From the NCBI RefSeq assembly GCF_004343705.1, contig NZ_SKFH01000006.1:62001-126000 (forward strand): a DNA stretch of 64,000 nucleotides, written 5' to 3'. Each line of letters opens with the position of its first letter. Positions within the stretch are counted from its first letter, which is position 1. The notes under the pieces were generated by a model, which saw only the letters and a program-made list of their open reading frames with translations, had not been told where the DNA came from and made no database searches. Made by a program: the position numbers and the translations under genes. Shown here in pieces: positions 1 through 7,906 of the stretch. Origin of the DNA: Flaviaesturariibacter aridisoli (GTDB lineage: Bacteria; Bacteroidota; Bacteroidia; Chitinophagales; Chitinophagaceae).

Positions 1-112
1 CTACCGGGGGCGCGAGATTCAGGCCGGTGAAGTGCCTGGCGATGCGGTCGTTGTAAAAAACGCACTCGGCGTTGTTCAGGTCGCGGGGGTCGAGGCGGAG
101 CAGTTCGTTCAT
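1..112 (-). CDS. N-terminus of an unidentified protein (cut by window edge)
   Basis: The minus strand opens with ATG at 112 and stays open for 37 codons to the window edge, reading MNELLRLDPRDLNNAECVFY and onward. The codon use is as GC-rich as that of the confirmed genes. I do not recognise the family from this fragment. The gene is incomplete because it continues beyond position 1. The gene-free stretch that follows would hold its promoter, and I see no clear TAnnTTTG box there. Confidence 0.55.
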   Translation of the reverse strand, partial: MNELLRLDPRDLNNAECVFYNDRIARHFTGLNLAPPV

Positions 113-546
113 GGTTTAGTTTTCTACCAAGTTACAGTAGCCGAAGCACCGGTACAAGAGCCCGCCGGCAGTTGTGGAAAACGCGTGCATAGCCGGAACG
201 CCTCCTCCAAGGGCATTTCATAACCCATTGATCCCCAGTACGGATAGCTCCGTCCATCTTTATTTCAGACCTGTCGGAAGCCCCGGAAGCCCCGGAATTT
301 TTCTTTTCGCCCCTTCCGGAAGCCCCGGAAGGGGCGCCCGGAAATTTTTGACGGCTGCCGGATGCCCCGACAGGGCCGCCCATTTCCCGGGGAGGGCTCC
401 CGGATGTGGGGGCAGGTTCGAAAAGATTCCGGGCGGGCTCGAACGGGGGGGAGGAGATTGCGGAAAACTTCGGGAAAAGGCATTTCCAACGGTTGATTTT
501 TACAAGCTTTTGAAAGAGTGGAATGAGTAACGCGGTTCAGACTCGC
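113..546. other. Gene-free GC-rich stretch
   Basis: No frame here looks coding on either strand. The open frames are short and overlap, and none has a recognisable signal or motif. The stretch carries several copies of the short motif GGAAGCCCCGGAA between about 279 and 335, giving self-complementary segments. Otherwise I see nothing specific. Confidence 0.5.
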
Positions 547-549
547 TTA

Positions 550-859
550 GAGGCTGTCTAAATAATTCGTTGAAAGTGCGTTAGTAGCGAACCGTCCCGA
601 AGGGACGGAATATCGGTAGCCCCGGGTGCAACCCGGGGTTAAATGCGGGTAGGTTAACCGCGCACCCTGTAGGGGTGCCACCGCGTCGAACGGGCCCTCC
701 CTGGGGCTTAAGCCCCAGGGATAAAGTGGCGCCCCTACAGGGCGCGCCATCTCACCCCGGCTCACGCTACCCCGGGTTACACCCGGGGCTACCAACATGC
801 TGCCTCTTCGAGGCAGTACTTACCATCGGGTAATCAACCACTTAATTTTAGACAGTCTC
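550..859. mobile_element. 310-bp MITE-like element with inverted ends and 3-bp duplication
   Basis: The ends are inverted copies: GAGGCTGTCTAAA at 550-562 and TTTAGACAGTCTC at 847-859, with one mismatch. Both are flanked by TTA (547-549 and 860-862), consistent with a 3-bp target duplication such as some IS5-group elements make. The inside encodes no transposase. Instead it is packed with short palindromes: CGTCCCGAAGGGACG near 593, CCCCGGGTGCAACCCGGGG near 620, CTGGGGCTTAAGCCCCAG near 701, and CCCCGGGTTACACCCGGGG near 770. The boundaries are seen directly. Classing it as a non-autonomous transposon derivative is inference. Confidence 0.55.
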
Positions 860-973
860 TTAGAACAGCCTGGGCCGCGCTCCCGTTCCCGCCGGCAATC
901 CGTATTTTGGCGGCTGCAACCAGGACACAGCTGCCGGCAAAGGCAGTTGTATTTGCTACATCAAACATGCCCC

Positions 974-1399
974 ATGGTTTCTAATCTTTCTTCGATCTTC
1001 ATCAACGCCTCCAAAGAGCGTGTGTGGAACGTCATTTCCAATCCCGCCCTGGTCAAGGGCTGGCAGTACGGCAGCGAGCTGATCACCAGCTGGGAGCCCG
1101 GCACGCCCATCCGCTTTCGCACGCCCTGGCAGGGACAGGTATTCGAGCAATGGGGCACGGTGCGGGCGTTTCGCCCGCACGAGGAGCTGTCGTACAGCCT
1201 CTTCGCCCCGCGCGCGGGCCTGGACGACCAACCCGAAAATTATTTCGTGATGATCTATCGCCTTGAAGAAGCGGACGGCGGCACGAAGCTGACCATCCTC
1301 CAGGAAGACGGCCGTTCCGTGGCGGTGCAAAAGGAGCCCGAAGGGGAGGAGAACCCGGTGCTCCAGGCGCTGAAGGGCCTCGCCGAAGCGGCCCGCTGA
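974..1399 (+). CDS. SRPBCC/AHSA1-like domain protein
   Basis: A 141-residue protein that looks like a single SRPBCC (START/Bet v1-like) domain, the helix-grip fold that binds hydrophobic ligands. Near the N-terminus it has the family pattern INASKERVWNVISNPALVK, followed by a run resembling AHSA1 proteins (W-G-T-V-R and F-R-P-H-E-E-L-S-Y). I chose ATG 974 because the domain starts within a few residues of it; the frame is open further upstream but that part has no domain character. No catalytic role can be assigned. It sits alone after the MITE-like element, 38 bp before the next gene. Confidence 0.75.
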   Translation: MVSNLSSIFINASKERVWNVISNPALVKGWQYGSELITSWEPGTPIRFRTPWQGQVFEQWGTVRAFRPHEELSYSLFAPRAGLDDQPENYFVMIYRLEEADGGTKLTILQEDGRSVAVQKEPEGEENPVLQALKGLAEAAR

Positions 1400-1437
1400 T
1401 CCGAATTCGTTACCTTGTTCCGGATAAAACCCCGCGC

Positions 1438-1884
1438 ATGAAATTCCTGTATCTCCTCATCGCCGCTCTCTTCCTCGGCTCCTGCAACTGGTTCAAGCAA
1501 AAGACCAAAGACACCGTCAACAAAACCGGCGAGGTGGTGGGGAAGGCGGGCTCGGAGTTCGTCAACGGCGTTTCGAAAGGCGTCGAAAAAAGCTTTGAGA
1601 ACGCCGTGGTCGTATCAGACGCCCTGAAGGGCGAAGGCCTGCGCACGGGCAAGGTGCTGATCAACGGCACCGACAGCACATCCGACAACATCGTAACGGC
1701 CTACCTGATCTTCGACAAAGACCTGTCGCAGGTGCTTACGGTGAAAGTGTTCACGGCGGGCGGACAGGAATACGGCCGCGTGTCGCAACCGGTGACGGGC
1801 AAGCGCAACGAGGCCCGCTATGTCGACTTCGTGTTCGACAAGCGTACCAACATCGACGGCAAGGGAACAATCACCATGGAATAA
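1438..1884 (+). CDS. Small lipoprotein of unknown function
   Basis: A 148-residue predicted lipoprotein. A short signal segment ends in the lipobox LGSC, with Cys near residue 16, so the mature protein should be anchored in the outer or inner membrane. Residues 18-55 are Lys/Gly/Val-rich and amphipathic (the KTKDTVNKTGEVVGKAGSEF region). A beta-rich C-terminal domain follows, containing LIFDKDLSQVLTVKVF. I do not recognise a named family. It is in the same direction as its neighbours, 50 bp before the permease gene. Confidence 0.7.
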   Translation: MKFLYLLIAALFLGSCNWFKQKTKDTVNKTGEVVGKAGSEFVNGVSKGVEKSFENAVVVSDALKGEGLRTGKVLINGTDSTSDNIVTAYLIFDKDLSQVLTVKVFTAGGQEYGRVSQPVTGKRNEARYVDFVFDKRTNIDGKGTITME

Positions 1885-1934
1885 TCGGGACCTTTTCCCC
1901 GCATCGGCTATATTTAGCCCTCAGTGCCCGCCCT

Positions 1935-3317
1935 ATGACCCCGCCCAAGCCCGGACTCCGCCTCTTCGATTTTACCATGATCGTCGTCTCGCTCGTGATC
2001 GGGATGGGCATCTTCCGCACGCCGGTCAACGTGGCGCGCGATGCGCCCTCGGCGGGCGTTTTCTTCGCCGTGTGGGTTGCCGGCGGCGTGGTGGCACTGT
2101 GCGGGGCGCTGACCTACGCCGAGATCGGCTCGCGCCTGCCCGTTACGGGCGGTTACTACAAGGTCTTTTCCTATGCCTATCATCCCTCCGTGGCTTTTGC
2201 CATCAACTGCGTCATCCTCGTGTCGAATGCCGCCTCGCTGGCCGGCGTAGCCCTGATCGGGGGCGAATATATTTCGGCGGTCGTTGGTCCGGTGATCGGC
2301 GGCCCGCTGGCGGCGAGCAAGGCGCTGCAGATGGCCATCGCCGTGGGCGCCATCGCGCTTTTTTACGGGATCAACCTGCTTGGCCTGAAGCTCAGCGCCC
2401 GCACGCAAAGCGCGCTCATGATCATCAAGATCACGCTCATCCTGCTGCTGATCCTGCCCTTGTTCCTGACCAAAGAGGCCTCGCCCGCCGTGCTGGCCAC
2501 GGCGCAGTCGGTGACGCTGAGCCCCACGATGAACCAGTACCTGCTGGCCTTCGGCAGCGGCCTCGTGGCGGTATCGTTCACTTATGGCGGCTACCAGCAA
2601 ACGATCAACTTCGGCGCCGAGGTGCGGCAGCCGGCGCGCAACCTGCCGCGTGGCATCTTCCTGGGCATCGCCCTCATCATTACGCTGTACCTGGCCATCA
2701 ACTGGGCCTACGTGCACGTCATCGGCTTCGACAACCTGAAGGCCATGGGCCACCAGGAGCAAAGTCCCAACATCGCCGCCTTGATGGCCGCCCGCGTGTT
2801 CGGGCCGCAGGCGGAGCGGGTGCTGTCGGTATTCCTGTTCCTGGGGGTGCTGGGCTACGTCAATGCCCTGCTGCTCTCCAACCCGCGGGTGATGTATGCC
2901 ATGAGCGAAGACGGCATCCTGCCGCCGGCCTTCCGCCGCCGCCACCCGCGCACGGGAGTTCTGGTGGTTTCCCTCACTATATTTGCCGTCCTTTGCATGC
3001 TCATCGTGGGCTGGGCCCAGAAGTTCGAGACTGTTCTGGGTTTCTCCATTTTCCTCGATTGCTTTGGAATGATACTTTCCGCCGGCAGCATCTTTTTGCT
3101 TCGGCGACGCACCCGACACCTGGACGAAACCGGGATTTTTAAAATGAAAGCGTACCCCCTGCAACCGGTGCTCTTCATTTTTGCGTATTTATTTGTAGCT
3201 ATCAGCCTGCTGAAGCAGCAGACCGAATTGTGCCTCATCGGCATCGGGGTTATGAGTTTGTTCATCGGGCTCTATTTCCTCGTCTTCGGCAAGGCTAAAA
3301 CGTCAATGGATGTCTGA
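1935..3317 (+). CDS. APC-superfamily amino acid permease
   Basis: A 460-residue integral membrane protein with about 12 hydrophobic segments and no signal peptide, the usual size and layout of APC (amino acid-polyamine-organocation) transporters. The first helix carries the family hallmark, a glycine-rich break in GMGIFRTP, and the third and sixth helices contain further unwound Gly-rich spots. It probably imports or exchanges amino acids across the inner membrane; the substrate cannot be read from sequence. A near-consensus -7 box, TATATTTA, lies at 1909-1916. Its last 8 bases overlap the start of the next gene, so the two are probably translated together. Confidence 0.85.
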   Translation: MTPPKPGLRLFDFTMIVVSLVIGMGIFRTPVNVARDAPSAGVFFAVWVAGGVVALCGALTYAEIGSRLPVTGGYYKVFSYAYHPSVAFAINCVILVSNAASLAGVALIGGEYISAVVGPVIGGPLAASKALQMAIAVGAIALFYGINLLGLKLSARTQSALMIIKITLILLLILPLFLTKEASPAVLATAQSVTLSPTMNQYLLAFGSGLVAVSFTYGGYQQTINFGAEVRQPARNLPRGIFLGIALIITLYLAINWAYVHVIGFDNLKAMGHQEQSPNIAALMAARVFGPQAERVLSVFLFLGVLGYVNALLLSNPRVMYAMSEDGILPPAFRRRHPRTGVLVVSLTIFAVLCMLIVGWAQKFETVLGFSIFLDCFGMILSAGSIFLLRRRTRHLDETGIFKMKAYPLQPVLFIFAYLFVAISLLKQQTELCLIGIGVMSLFIGLYFLVFGKAKTSMDV

Positions 3318-3642
3318 AGAAACACAAAGCCAACCCAACCCAGGATCGTCGCGCCGCCACCGCAGCAGCGGGGGCAGCAGTCGTCACAGCCGCTCCCGCC
3401 ACGGCCGGAGCCGCAGCAACGGCAGCTCGCGCCGCGGCTCCTCCGACAGCAAGACCAAGAACAGCTTTACGCTCGGCCAGGCCCTCCTGCTCCTCTGGAG
3501 CGCCGCCACCCTGGGCACGCTGCTTTACCTGATCAACGACGTGCACCGCGCGCCGCTGCCCGCCATCGCCGCCCTCACCGGCGCGGCCCTGCTGGGGCTG
3601 CTGTTCTTTTTCCGCGGGCTGCGCAAGAAAAAACGCAAGTAA
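3310..3642 (+). CDS. Small Arg/Ser-rich membrane protein
   Basis: A 110-residue protein in two parts. Residues 1-50 are a low-complexity Ser/Arg/Gly/His stretch with RS and RSR repeats. Two hydrophobic segments follow, at about 57-74 and 80-98, with a Lys/Arg tail (LRKKKRK). It looks like an inner-membrane hairpin with a highly basic tail, possibly binding nucleic acid or phospholipid, but that is inference. It overlaps the permease gene by 8 bp, and its stop codon shares one base with the next start (TAATG), so a three-gene transcriptional unit is likely. I recognise no family. Confidence 0.6.
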   Translation: MSEETQSQPNPGSSRRHRSSGGSSRHSRSRHGRSRSNGSSRRGSSDSKTKNSFTLGQALLLLWSAATLGTLLYLINDVHRAPLPAIAALTGAALLGLLFFFRGLRKKKRK

Positions 3643-4802
3643 TGGAGCTGTCGGAGATCCTCAACGAGCTGGGGGAGGACCGGTCGCTCTATTTCAACGC
3701 GGTGGCGCCACCCCTCCTGCAAACGAGCAACTTCGCCTTCCCCACGGTGGCCGCGCTACGCAGTGCCTTCGCCGATGAAATGGGCGGCTACATTTACAGC
3801 CGCGGCCTCAACCCCACCGTGGACATCCTGCGCAAAAAGCTGGCGGCCCTCGACGGCGCCGAAGACGCGCTCCTGTTTGCCAACGGCGCCGCGGCCATCT
3901 TCGCCGGCGTGCTGCCCTTCGTGAAGAAGGGCGATCACATCCTGTCGGTACGAAGCCCCTACAGCTGGGCGCAAAAGACGTTTGACCAGATCCTCCCGCG
4001 CTTCGGTATCGAAACGACCTATATCGATGGTACGGACATCCGTCAGTTTGAAGAAGCGCTGCGTCCCCATACGACGTTCATCTACCTCGAGTCGCCCAAC
4101 TCCTGGAACTTCGCCCTCCAGCCCCTCGCCGAAGTAGCTGCGCTGGCGCGGGCCCGCGGCATCGTGACCCTCATCGACAACAGCTACTGCACGCCGCTGC
4201 ACCAGCGGCCCCACGAGCTGGGCATCGACCTGTGCATGCAAACGGCCACCAAGTACATCGGCGGCCACAGCGACACGCTCGGCGGCGTGCTCACGGGCAC
4301 GCACGAACGCATCCGCCGCATTTTCGAGCTCGACTACCTGGCCATCGGCTCGGGCCTGTCGCCCTTCAACGCCTGGCTGCTGCTCCGTGGGCTGCGCACG
4401 CTGCCCGTGCGCCTCGAGCGCATCAGCCGCAGCGCGGCCACCGTGCTGGCCTGGCTGAAGGCCCACCCGAAGGTGGACCGCGTGCTCTATCCCCTCGATC
4501 CGGACTTCCCCCAATACGACCTTGCCCGGAAGCAAATGAGCGGCGCCGGCGGACTCTTTACATGCACGCTGAAAGGCGGAACGCCGGAGCGCATCACGCG
4601 TTTCTGCGAGGCGCTGCGGCACTTCCTGATGGCCGTCAGCTGGGGCGGCCACGAATCGCTCATTCTGCCCAAATGCGCCGGCATCGACCCTGCTGCCTTC
4701 GATCCGTCCAACATGGAACACCAGTACATCCGGATGTATGTGGGGCTGGAGGAACCCGAATACCTGATCCGGGACCTGGAGGGGGCGCTGGCCCTCGTTT
4801 GA
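3642..4802 (+). CDS. Trans-sulfuration family PLP enzyme (Cys/Met metabolism)
   Basis: A 386-residue fold-type I PLP enzyme of the Cys/Met metabolism family (cystathionine gamma-synthase, cystathionine lyases, methionine gamma-lyase). Diagnostic stretches are Y-S-R-G-L-N-P-T near residue 55 (substrate/PLP loop), ANGAAAIFAG (PLP phosphate region), and TATKYIGGHSDTLGG, which contains the Lys that forms the Schiff base. Family length is normally 380-400. The exact reaction cannot be decided from sequence; a gamma-synthase or lyase role in homocysteine/cysteine/methionine interconversion is the family expectation. The start overlaps the previous stop by one base. A heptamer-repeat/hairpin element begins directly at its stop codon. 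Confidence 0.85.
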   Translation: MELSEILNELGEDRSLYFNAVAPPLLQTSNFAFPTVAALRSAFADEMGGYIYSRGLNPTVDILRKKLAALDGAEDALLFANGAAAIFAGVLPFVKKGDHILSVRSPYSWAQKTFDQILPRFGIETTYIDGTDIRQFEEALRPHTTFIYLESPNSWNFALQPLAEVAALARARGIVTLIDNSYCTPLHQRPHELGIDLCMQTATKYIGGHSDTLGGVLTGTHERIRRIFELDYLAIGSGLSPFNAWLLLRGLRTLPVRLERISRSAATVLAWLKAHPKVDRVLYPLDPDFPQYDLARKQMSGAGGLFTCTLKGGTPERITRFCEALRHFLMAVSWGGHESLILPKCAGIDPAAFDPSNMEHQYIRMYVGLEEPEYLIRDLEGALALV

Positions 4803-4812
4803 GGCGCGGGAT

Positions 4813-4936
4813 GCGTGAGGCGTCCGGCGTGAAGCGTGAGGTCGCCATGCACCATACTAAAAGAACGGAAGCCGTTGGCATCCGTTCTTCGATGACCGGC
4901 GTAAGCCGCTCACGCCGGACGCCTCACGCTTCACGA
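4813..4936. repeat. Mirror-arranged GTGAGGC-type repeat around a hairpin
   Basis: The left arm (4813-4841) reads GTGAGGCGTCCGGCGTGA and onward. The right arm (4909-4936) is its inverted copy. Between them is the hairpin AAGAACGGAAGCC-GTT-GGCATCCGTTCTT at 4861-4889. The same hairpin recurs near 26434 and 33747, and heptamer arms recur at six gaps in the window. Confidence 0.8.
4861..4889. terminator. Hairpin, probable bidirectional terminator
   Basis: A 13-bp stem with one mismatch and a 3-base loop, flanked by AA and TT. It follows the trans-sulfuration gene and belongs to a family of near-identical hairpins in this window. Confidence 0.55.
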
Positions 4937-4980
4937 ACCCGATTGCCGATTCCCGATCCAAATCTCCTACTTTTACTCCC

Positions 4981-6411
4981 ATGAAAAAGCCAATCAGCTG
5001 CTTCCTGGGGCTTCTGCTCGGCCTGCTGGCCCAGGGGCAGGAGCAGTGGGACCTCCGGCGCTGCGTGGACTGGGCGCTGGCCAACAACATTTCGGTAAAG
5101 CAACAGGATGTGCAGGCCCGCCTTGCGCAACTTACCTACGAGCAGGCGAAGTTGTCGCAGTATCCCAGCCTCAACCTCAGTACCAACTACGGGTACAGCA
5201 CCGGCCGCTCCATCGACCCCACCACCAACTCTTTTACCGACAACTCCAACTTCTTCAGCCAGCCCGCGTTGCAGTCATCGGTAGACCTGTTCAACTTCTT
5301 CGCAAAGCGCAACCTCATTGCCGCCAACCGCATCGAGTCGATGGCGGCGCGGTCTTTTGTGGACAAGGTGAAGAACGACATCGCCCTCAACGTGGCTACC
5401 ACGTACCTCACGGTGCTGCAGGCCCGCCAGCAGGTGCAGATCCTGCGGCTCAAGCAAACGCAGACGGGGGCGCAGCTCGAGCTTACCCGCAAGCAGGTGG
5501 CCGCCGGCGCCCTCCCCGAGCTCAACGCCGCCCAGATCGAGGCGCAGCTGGCGCAGGACAGCGCCAACGTGGTGAATGCGAAGACCACCGAGATCCAGAC
5601 CCTCTTCAACCTGAAGGCCCTCCTCGCCCTCGATGCGGCCCAGCCCTTCGACGTGGTGACGCCGCCGGTAGAACTTATTCCCGTGGAGCCGCTCGGCGCC
5701 CTGCAGCCCGACGCCGTTTACCAGTCGGCCCTGCAAAACCTGCCGCAGCAGCGCTACAATGCCCTGCGCATCCAGGCGGCGCAGAAGAACGTGGCCGCCA
5801 CCCGCGGCGCTATGTACCCGACGATCAGCGCCGGCGCCGGCGTGCAAAGCAACTACGCCGACGTGTATACCCGCTTTCGCCAGGTAGGCACCACCGACAA
5901 AACCACCTTTATCGGCAACGTCAACGGCAACGGGGCGCCGGTGTATTTCCAGCAAACCGGCGTACCGGTGCTGGAGCCTTACAACCCCACCTATTTCTCC
6001 CAGATCGGCAGCAACCTCCGCGAATACGTAGTGCTGCAGCTCAACGTGCCGATCTTCAACGGCGGGCAGGCCCGCACGGCCTGGAAGCGCTCCCAGCTGA
6101 ACCTGCAGAACCTGCAGCTGCAGCAGACCGGCGACAGCCTGACCATCAAGCAGGATATTTATAAAGCTTATGCGGACGCCGTCAATGCACTGGAGAAATT
6201 CAATGCCGCGGGCAAGGCCGTGGACGCCAACCAGCGTGCCTACGACTTCGCGTCCAAGCGGTCGGCGATCGGCCTCCTGAGCACCTTCGAGCTGCTCACG
6301 GCCCAAACAAACCTGTTCACCGCGCAGCTCCAACGCTCGTCGGCGCAATTCGAATACGTTTTCCGCATCAAGCTGCTCGAATTTTATAAAGGGCAGGGAC
6401 TGAAACTTTAA
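4981..6411 (+). CDS. TolC-family outer membrane efflux protein
   Basis: A 476-residue outer membrane channel protein. An N-terminal signal peptide (KKPISCFLGLLLGLLAQGQ) is followed at once by the family opening W-D-L-R-R-C-V-D-W-A-L-A-N-N. Two OEP domains of long Gln/Ala/Leu-rich helices follow, with V-L-Q-A-R-Q-Q-V-Q-I-L around residue 150 and the matching second half near 380-440. TolC trimers form the exit duct for tripartite efflux or type I secretion systems. The adaptor gene follows after 123 bp, but no inner-membrane pump gene is nearby. A near-consensus -7 box, TACTTTTA, lies just before the ATG. Confidence 0.9.
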   Translation: MKKPISCFLGLLLGLLAQGQEQWDLRRCVDWALANNISVKQQDVQARLAQLTYEQAKLSQYPSLNLSTNYGYSTGRSIDPTTNSFTDNSNFFSQPALQSSVDLFNFFAKRNLIAANRIESMAARSFVDKVKNDIALNVATTYLTVLQARQQVQILRLKQTQTGAQLELTRKQVAAGALPELNAAQIEAQLAQDSANVVNAKTTEIQTLFNLKALLALDAAQPFDVVTPPVELIPVEPLGALQPDAVYQSALQNLPQQRYNALRIQAAQKNVAATRGAMYPTISAGAGVQSNYADVYTRFRQVGTTDKTTFIGNVNGNGAPVYFQQTGVPVLEPYNPTYFSQIGSNLREYVVLQLNVPIFNGGQARTAWKRSQLNLQNLQLQQTGDSLTIKQDIYKAYADAVNALEKFNAAGKAVDANQRAYDFASKRSAIGLLSTFELLTAQTNLFTAQLQRSSAQFEYVFRIKLLEFYKGQGLKL

Positions 6412-6417
6412 ATACCG

Positions 6418-6526
6418 TTTGGGGTTTGTAGTTTGGAGTTTGTCGTTCCTTCGGCGGCAACACGATCTTCCATAACTGTTCAGATCTTTTTCAACTACAG
6501 ACCACAAACGACAAACCACAAACTTT
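6418..6526. repeat. Inverted pair of TTTGTAG/TTTGTGG heptamer tracts
   Basis: The left tract (6418-6445) repeats GTTTGGGG, TTTGTAG, TTTGGAG and TTTGTCG. The right tract (6493-6526) is the complementary version (ACTACAG, ACCACAAACG, ACAAACCACAAA). The pair lies between tolC and the adaptor gene. The same heptamer family recurs at 30674-30714 and 39301-39331. Confidence 0.7.
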
Positions 6527-6534
6527 GAACTCTT

Positions 6535-7902
6535 ATGAGTAAAACTGTAAAATGGCTCCTCATCGGCGTGGTAGCGCTCGTGCTGGTGCTGGTGATCGTG
6601 TCGGCCGTAACGGGCAATAAGGATAAAGGCACCAAAGTGGCCGTGGAAAAAGTAACGACGCGCAGCATCACCGAAACCGTAAATGCTTCGGGCAAGATCT
6701 ACCCTGAGGTGGAGGTAAAGGTGAGTTCCGACATTTCGGGAGAGATCACCGCGCTCAATGTGCAGGAAGGCGACAGCGTGGTGAAAGGCCAGGTGCTGGC
6801 CCGCATCTTCGCCGACATATACTCCGCCCAGCGCGACCAGGCGCAGGCGCAGGTATCGCAGTCGCAGGCCCAGGTGGCCAACTCCTCGGCCGCCATCGCC
6901 GCGCTCAACGCGCAGCTGGAGCAGGACCGCAAAAACTATAACCGCTACAAGCAGCTCCACGACGACAAGGTGATCTCCGACGCGGAGCTGGAGCAATACG
7001 CTACGAAGCTGCGCTCGTCGCAGTCGCAGTACGACGCCGCCGTGCAGGGCATCCGGGCCGGCCAGGCCGGTGTGCAGGGCTCGCGCACGCAGCTCCAGAT
7101 GGCCAACAAGAACCTCGCCCGCGCTACCATCGTGGCCCCGATGAACGGCATCGTGTCGCAGCTCAACGTAAAGCTCGGCGAACGCGTAGTGGGCACGGCA
7201 CAGATGGCCGGCACCGAAATGCTCCGCGTGGCCAACATGGGCTCGCTCGAAGTACGCGTGGATGTAGGGGAGAACGACGTGGTGAAAGTGCACGTGGGCG
7301 ACAGCGCAGACGTGCAGGTGGATGCCTACAACACCCGCAAGTTTCGTGGTGTAGTGACGCAGATCGCCGCCAGCACCAATAAGACGGGCGGCGCCACCGC
7401 TACCAACGACGTGACCAACTACGAAGTGCACATCCGCCTCGATCCCGCTTCCTATGCCGACCTGATGGATCCCGCGCACCCGCGCAGCTTTCCTTTCCGC
7501 CCCGGTATGAACGCTTCCGCCGACATCAAAACGCGCCGACGCAGCGACGTGCTGGCCATCCCCATCACCGCCGTGGCTGCCCGCGTAAAAGGCAGCGACA
7601 AGAACCTCGACGACAAGAAGAAAGAGAACAAGAAGGACGACGAGGCCGGCATCGACCAGGAGTCGGAAGCCGCGCCCACCGACGAACTGGAAGAAGTGGT
7701 GTTCGTGCTCACCAAAGACAACAAGGTGGAAAAACGCGTGGTGACCACCGGCATCCAGGACATCAACCATATCGAAGTGCTCAGCGGCATCAAGGCCGGC
7801 GAGCAGGTGGTGACGGCGCCCTTCAACGCGATCAGCAAGAACCTCAAGAACGGCGACGCCGTGCAGGTGGTAGCGAAAGAAAAATTATTCGACAAGAAAT
7901 AA
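6535..7902 (+). CDS. HlyD/MacA-type periplasmic adaptor of an efflux system
   Basis: A 455-residue membrane fusion protein. One N-terminal transmembrane helix (about 6-27) is followed by the beta-barrel/lipoyl region (about 45-85, E-I-T-A-L-N-V-Q-E-G-D-S-V-V-K-G-Q-V). A Gln/Ala-rich alpha-helical hairpin (about 95-185) has an unusually regular AQAQVSQSQAQV pattern. A second lipoyl half (A-P-M-N-G-I-V) and a barrel domain follow. Residues of about 350-385 are a highly charged Lys/Glu/Asp insert that looks disordered. It should bridge an inner-membrane transporter to the upstream TolC, but no MacB/RND gene is present. The gpsA gene starts 4 bp downstream, an unrelated function. Confidence 0.88.
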   Translation: MSKTVKWLLIGVVALVLVLVIVSAVTGNKDKGTKVAVEKVTTRSITETVNASGKIYPEVEVKVSSDISGEITALNVQEGDSVVKGQVLARIFADIYSAQRDQAQAQVSQSQAQVANSSAAIAALNAQLEQDRKNYNRYKQLHDDKVISDAELEQYATKLRSSQSQYDAAVQGIRAGQAGVQGSRTQLQMANKNLARATIVAPMNGIVSQLNVKLGERVVGTAQMAGTEMLRVANMGSLEVRVDVGENDVVKVHVGDSADVQVDAYNTRKFRGVVTQIAASTNKTGGATATNDVTNYEVHIRLDPASYADLMDPAHPRSFPFRPGMNASADIKTRRRSDVLAIPITAVAARVKGSDKNLDDKKKENKKDDEAGIDQESEAAPTDELEEVVFVLTKDNKVEKRVVTTGIQDINHIEVLSGIKAGEQVVTAPFNAISKNLKNGDAVQVVAKEKLFDKK

Positions 7903-7906
7903 GCCC

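Noticed and set aside
547-798. 83-codon minus-strand frame in the MITE-like element
   Set aside because: The sequence is made of palindromes and has no transposase or other motif.
1820-3142. 440-codon plus-strand frame over the permease gene
   Set aside because: Arg/His/Pro-rich wrong-frame translation of the APC permease.
5275-7770. 831-codon open frame on the minus strand
   Set aside because: Antisense to tolC and the adaptor gene; its His/Val/Gly-rich composition is typical of a shadow frame.
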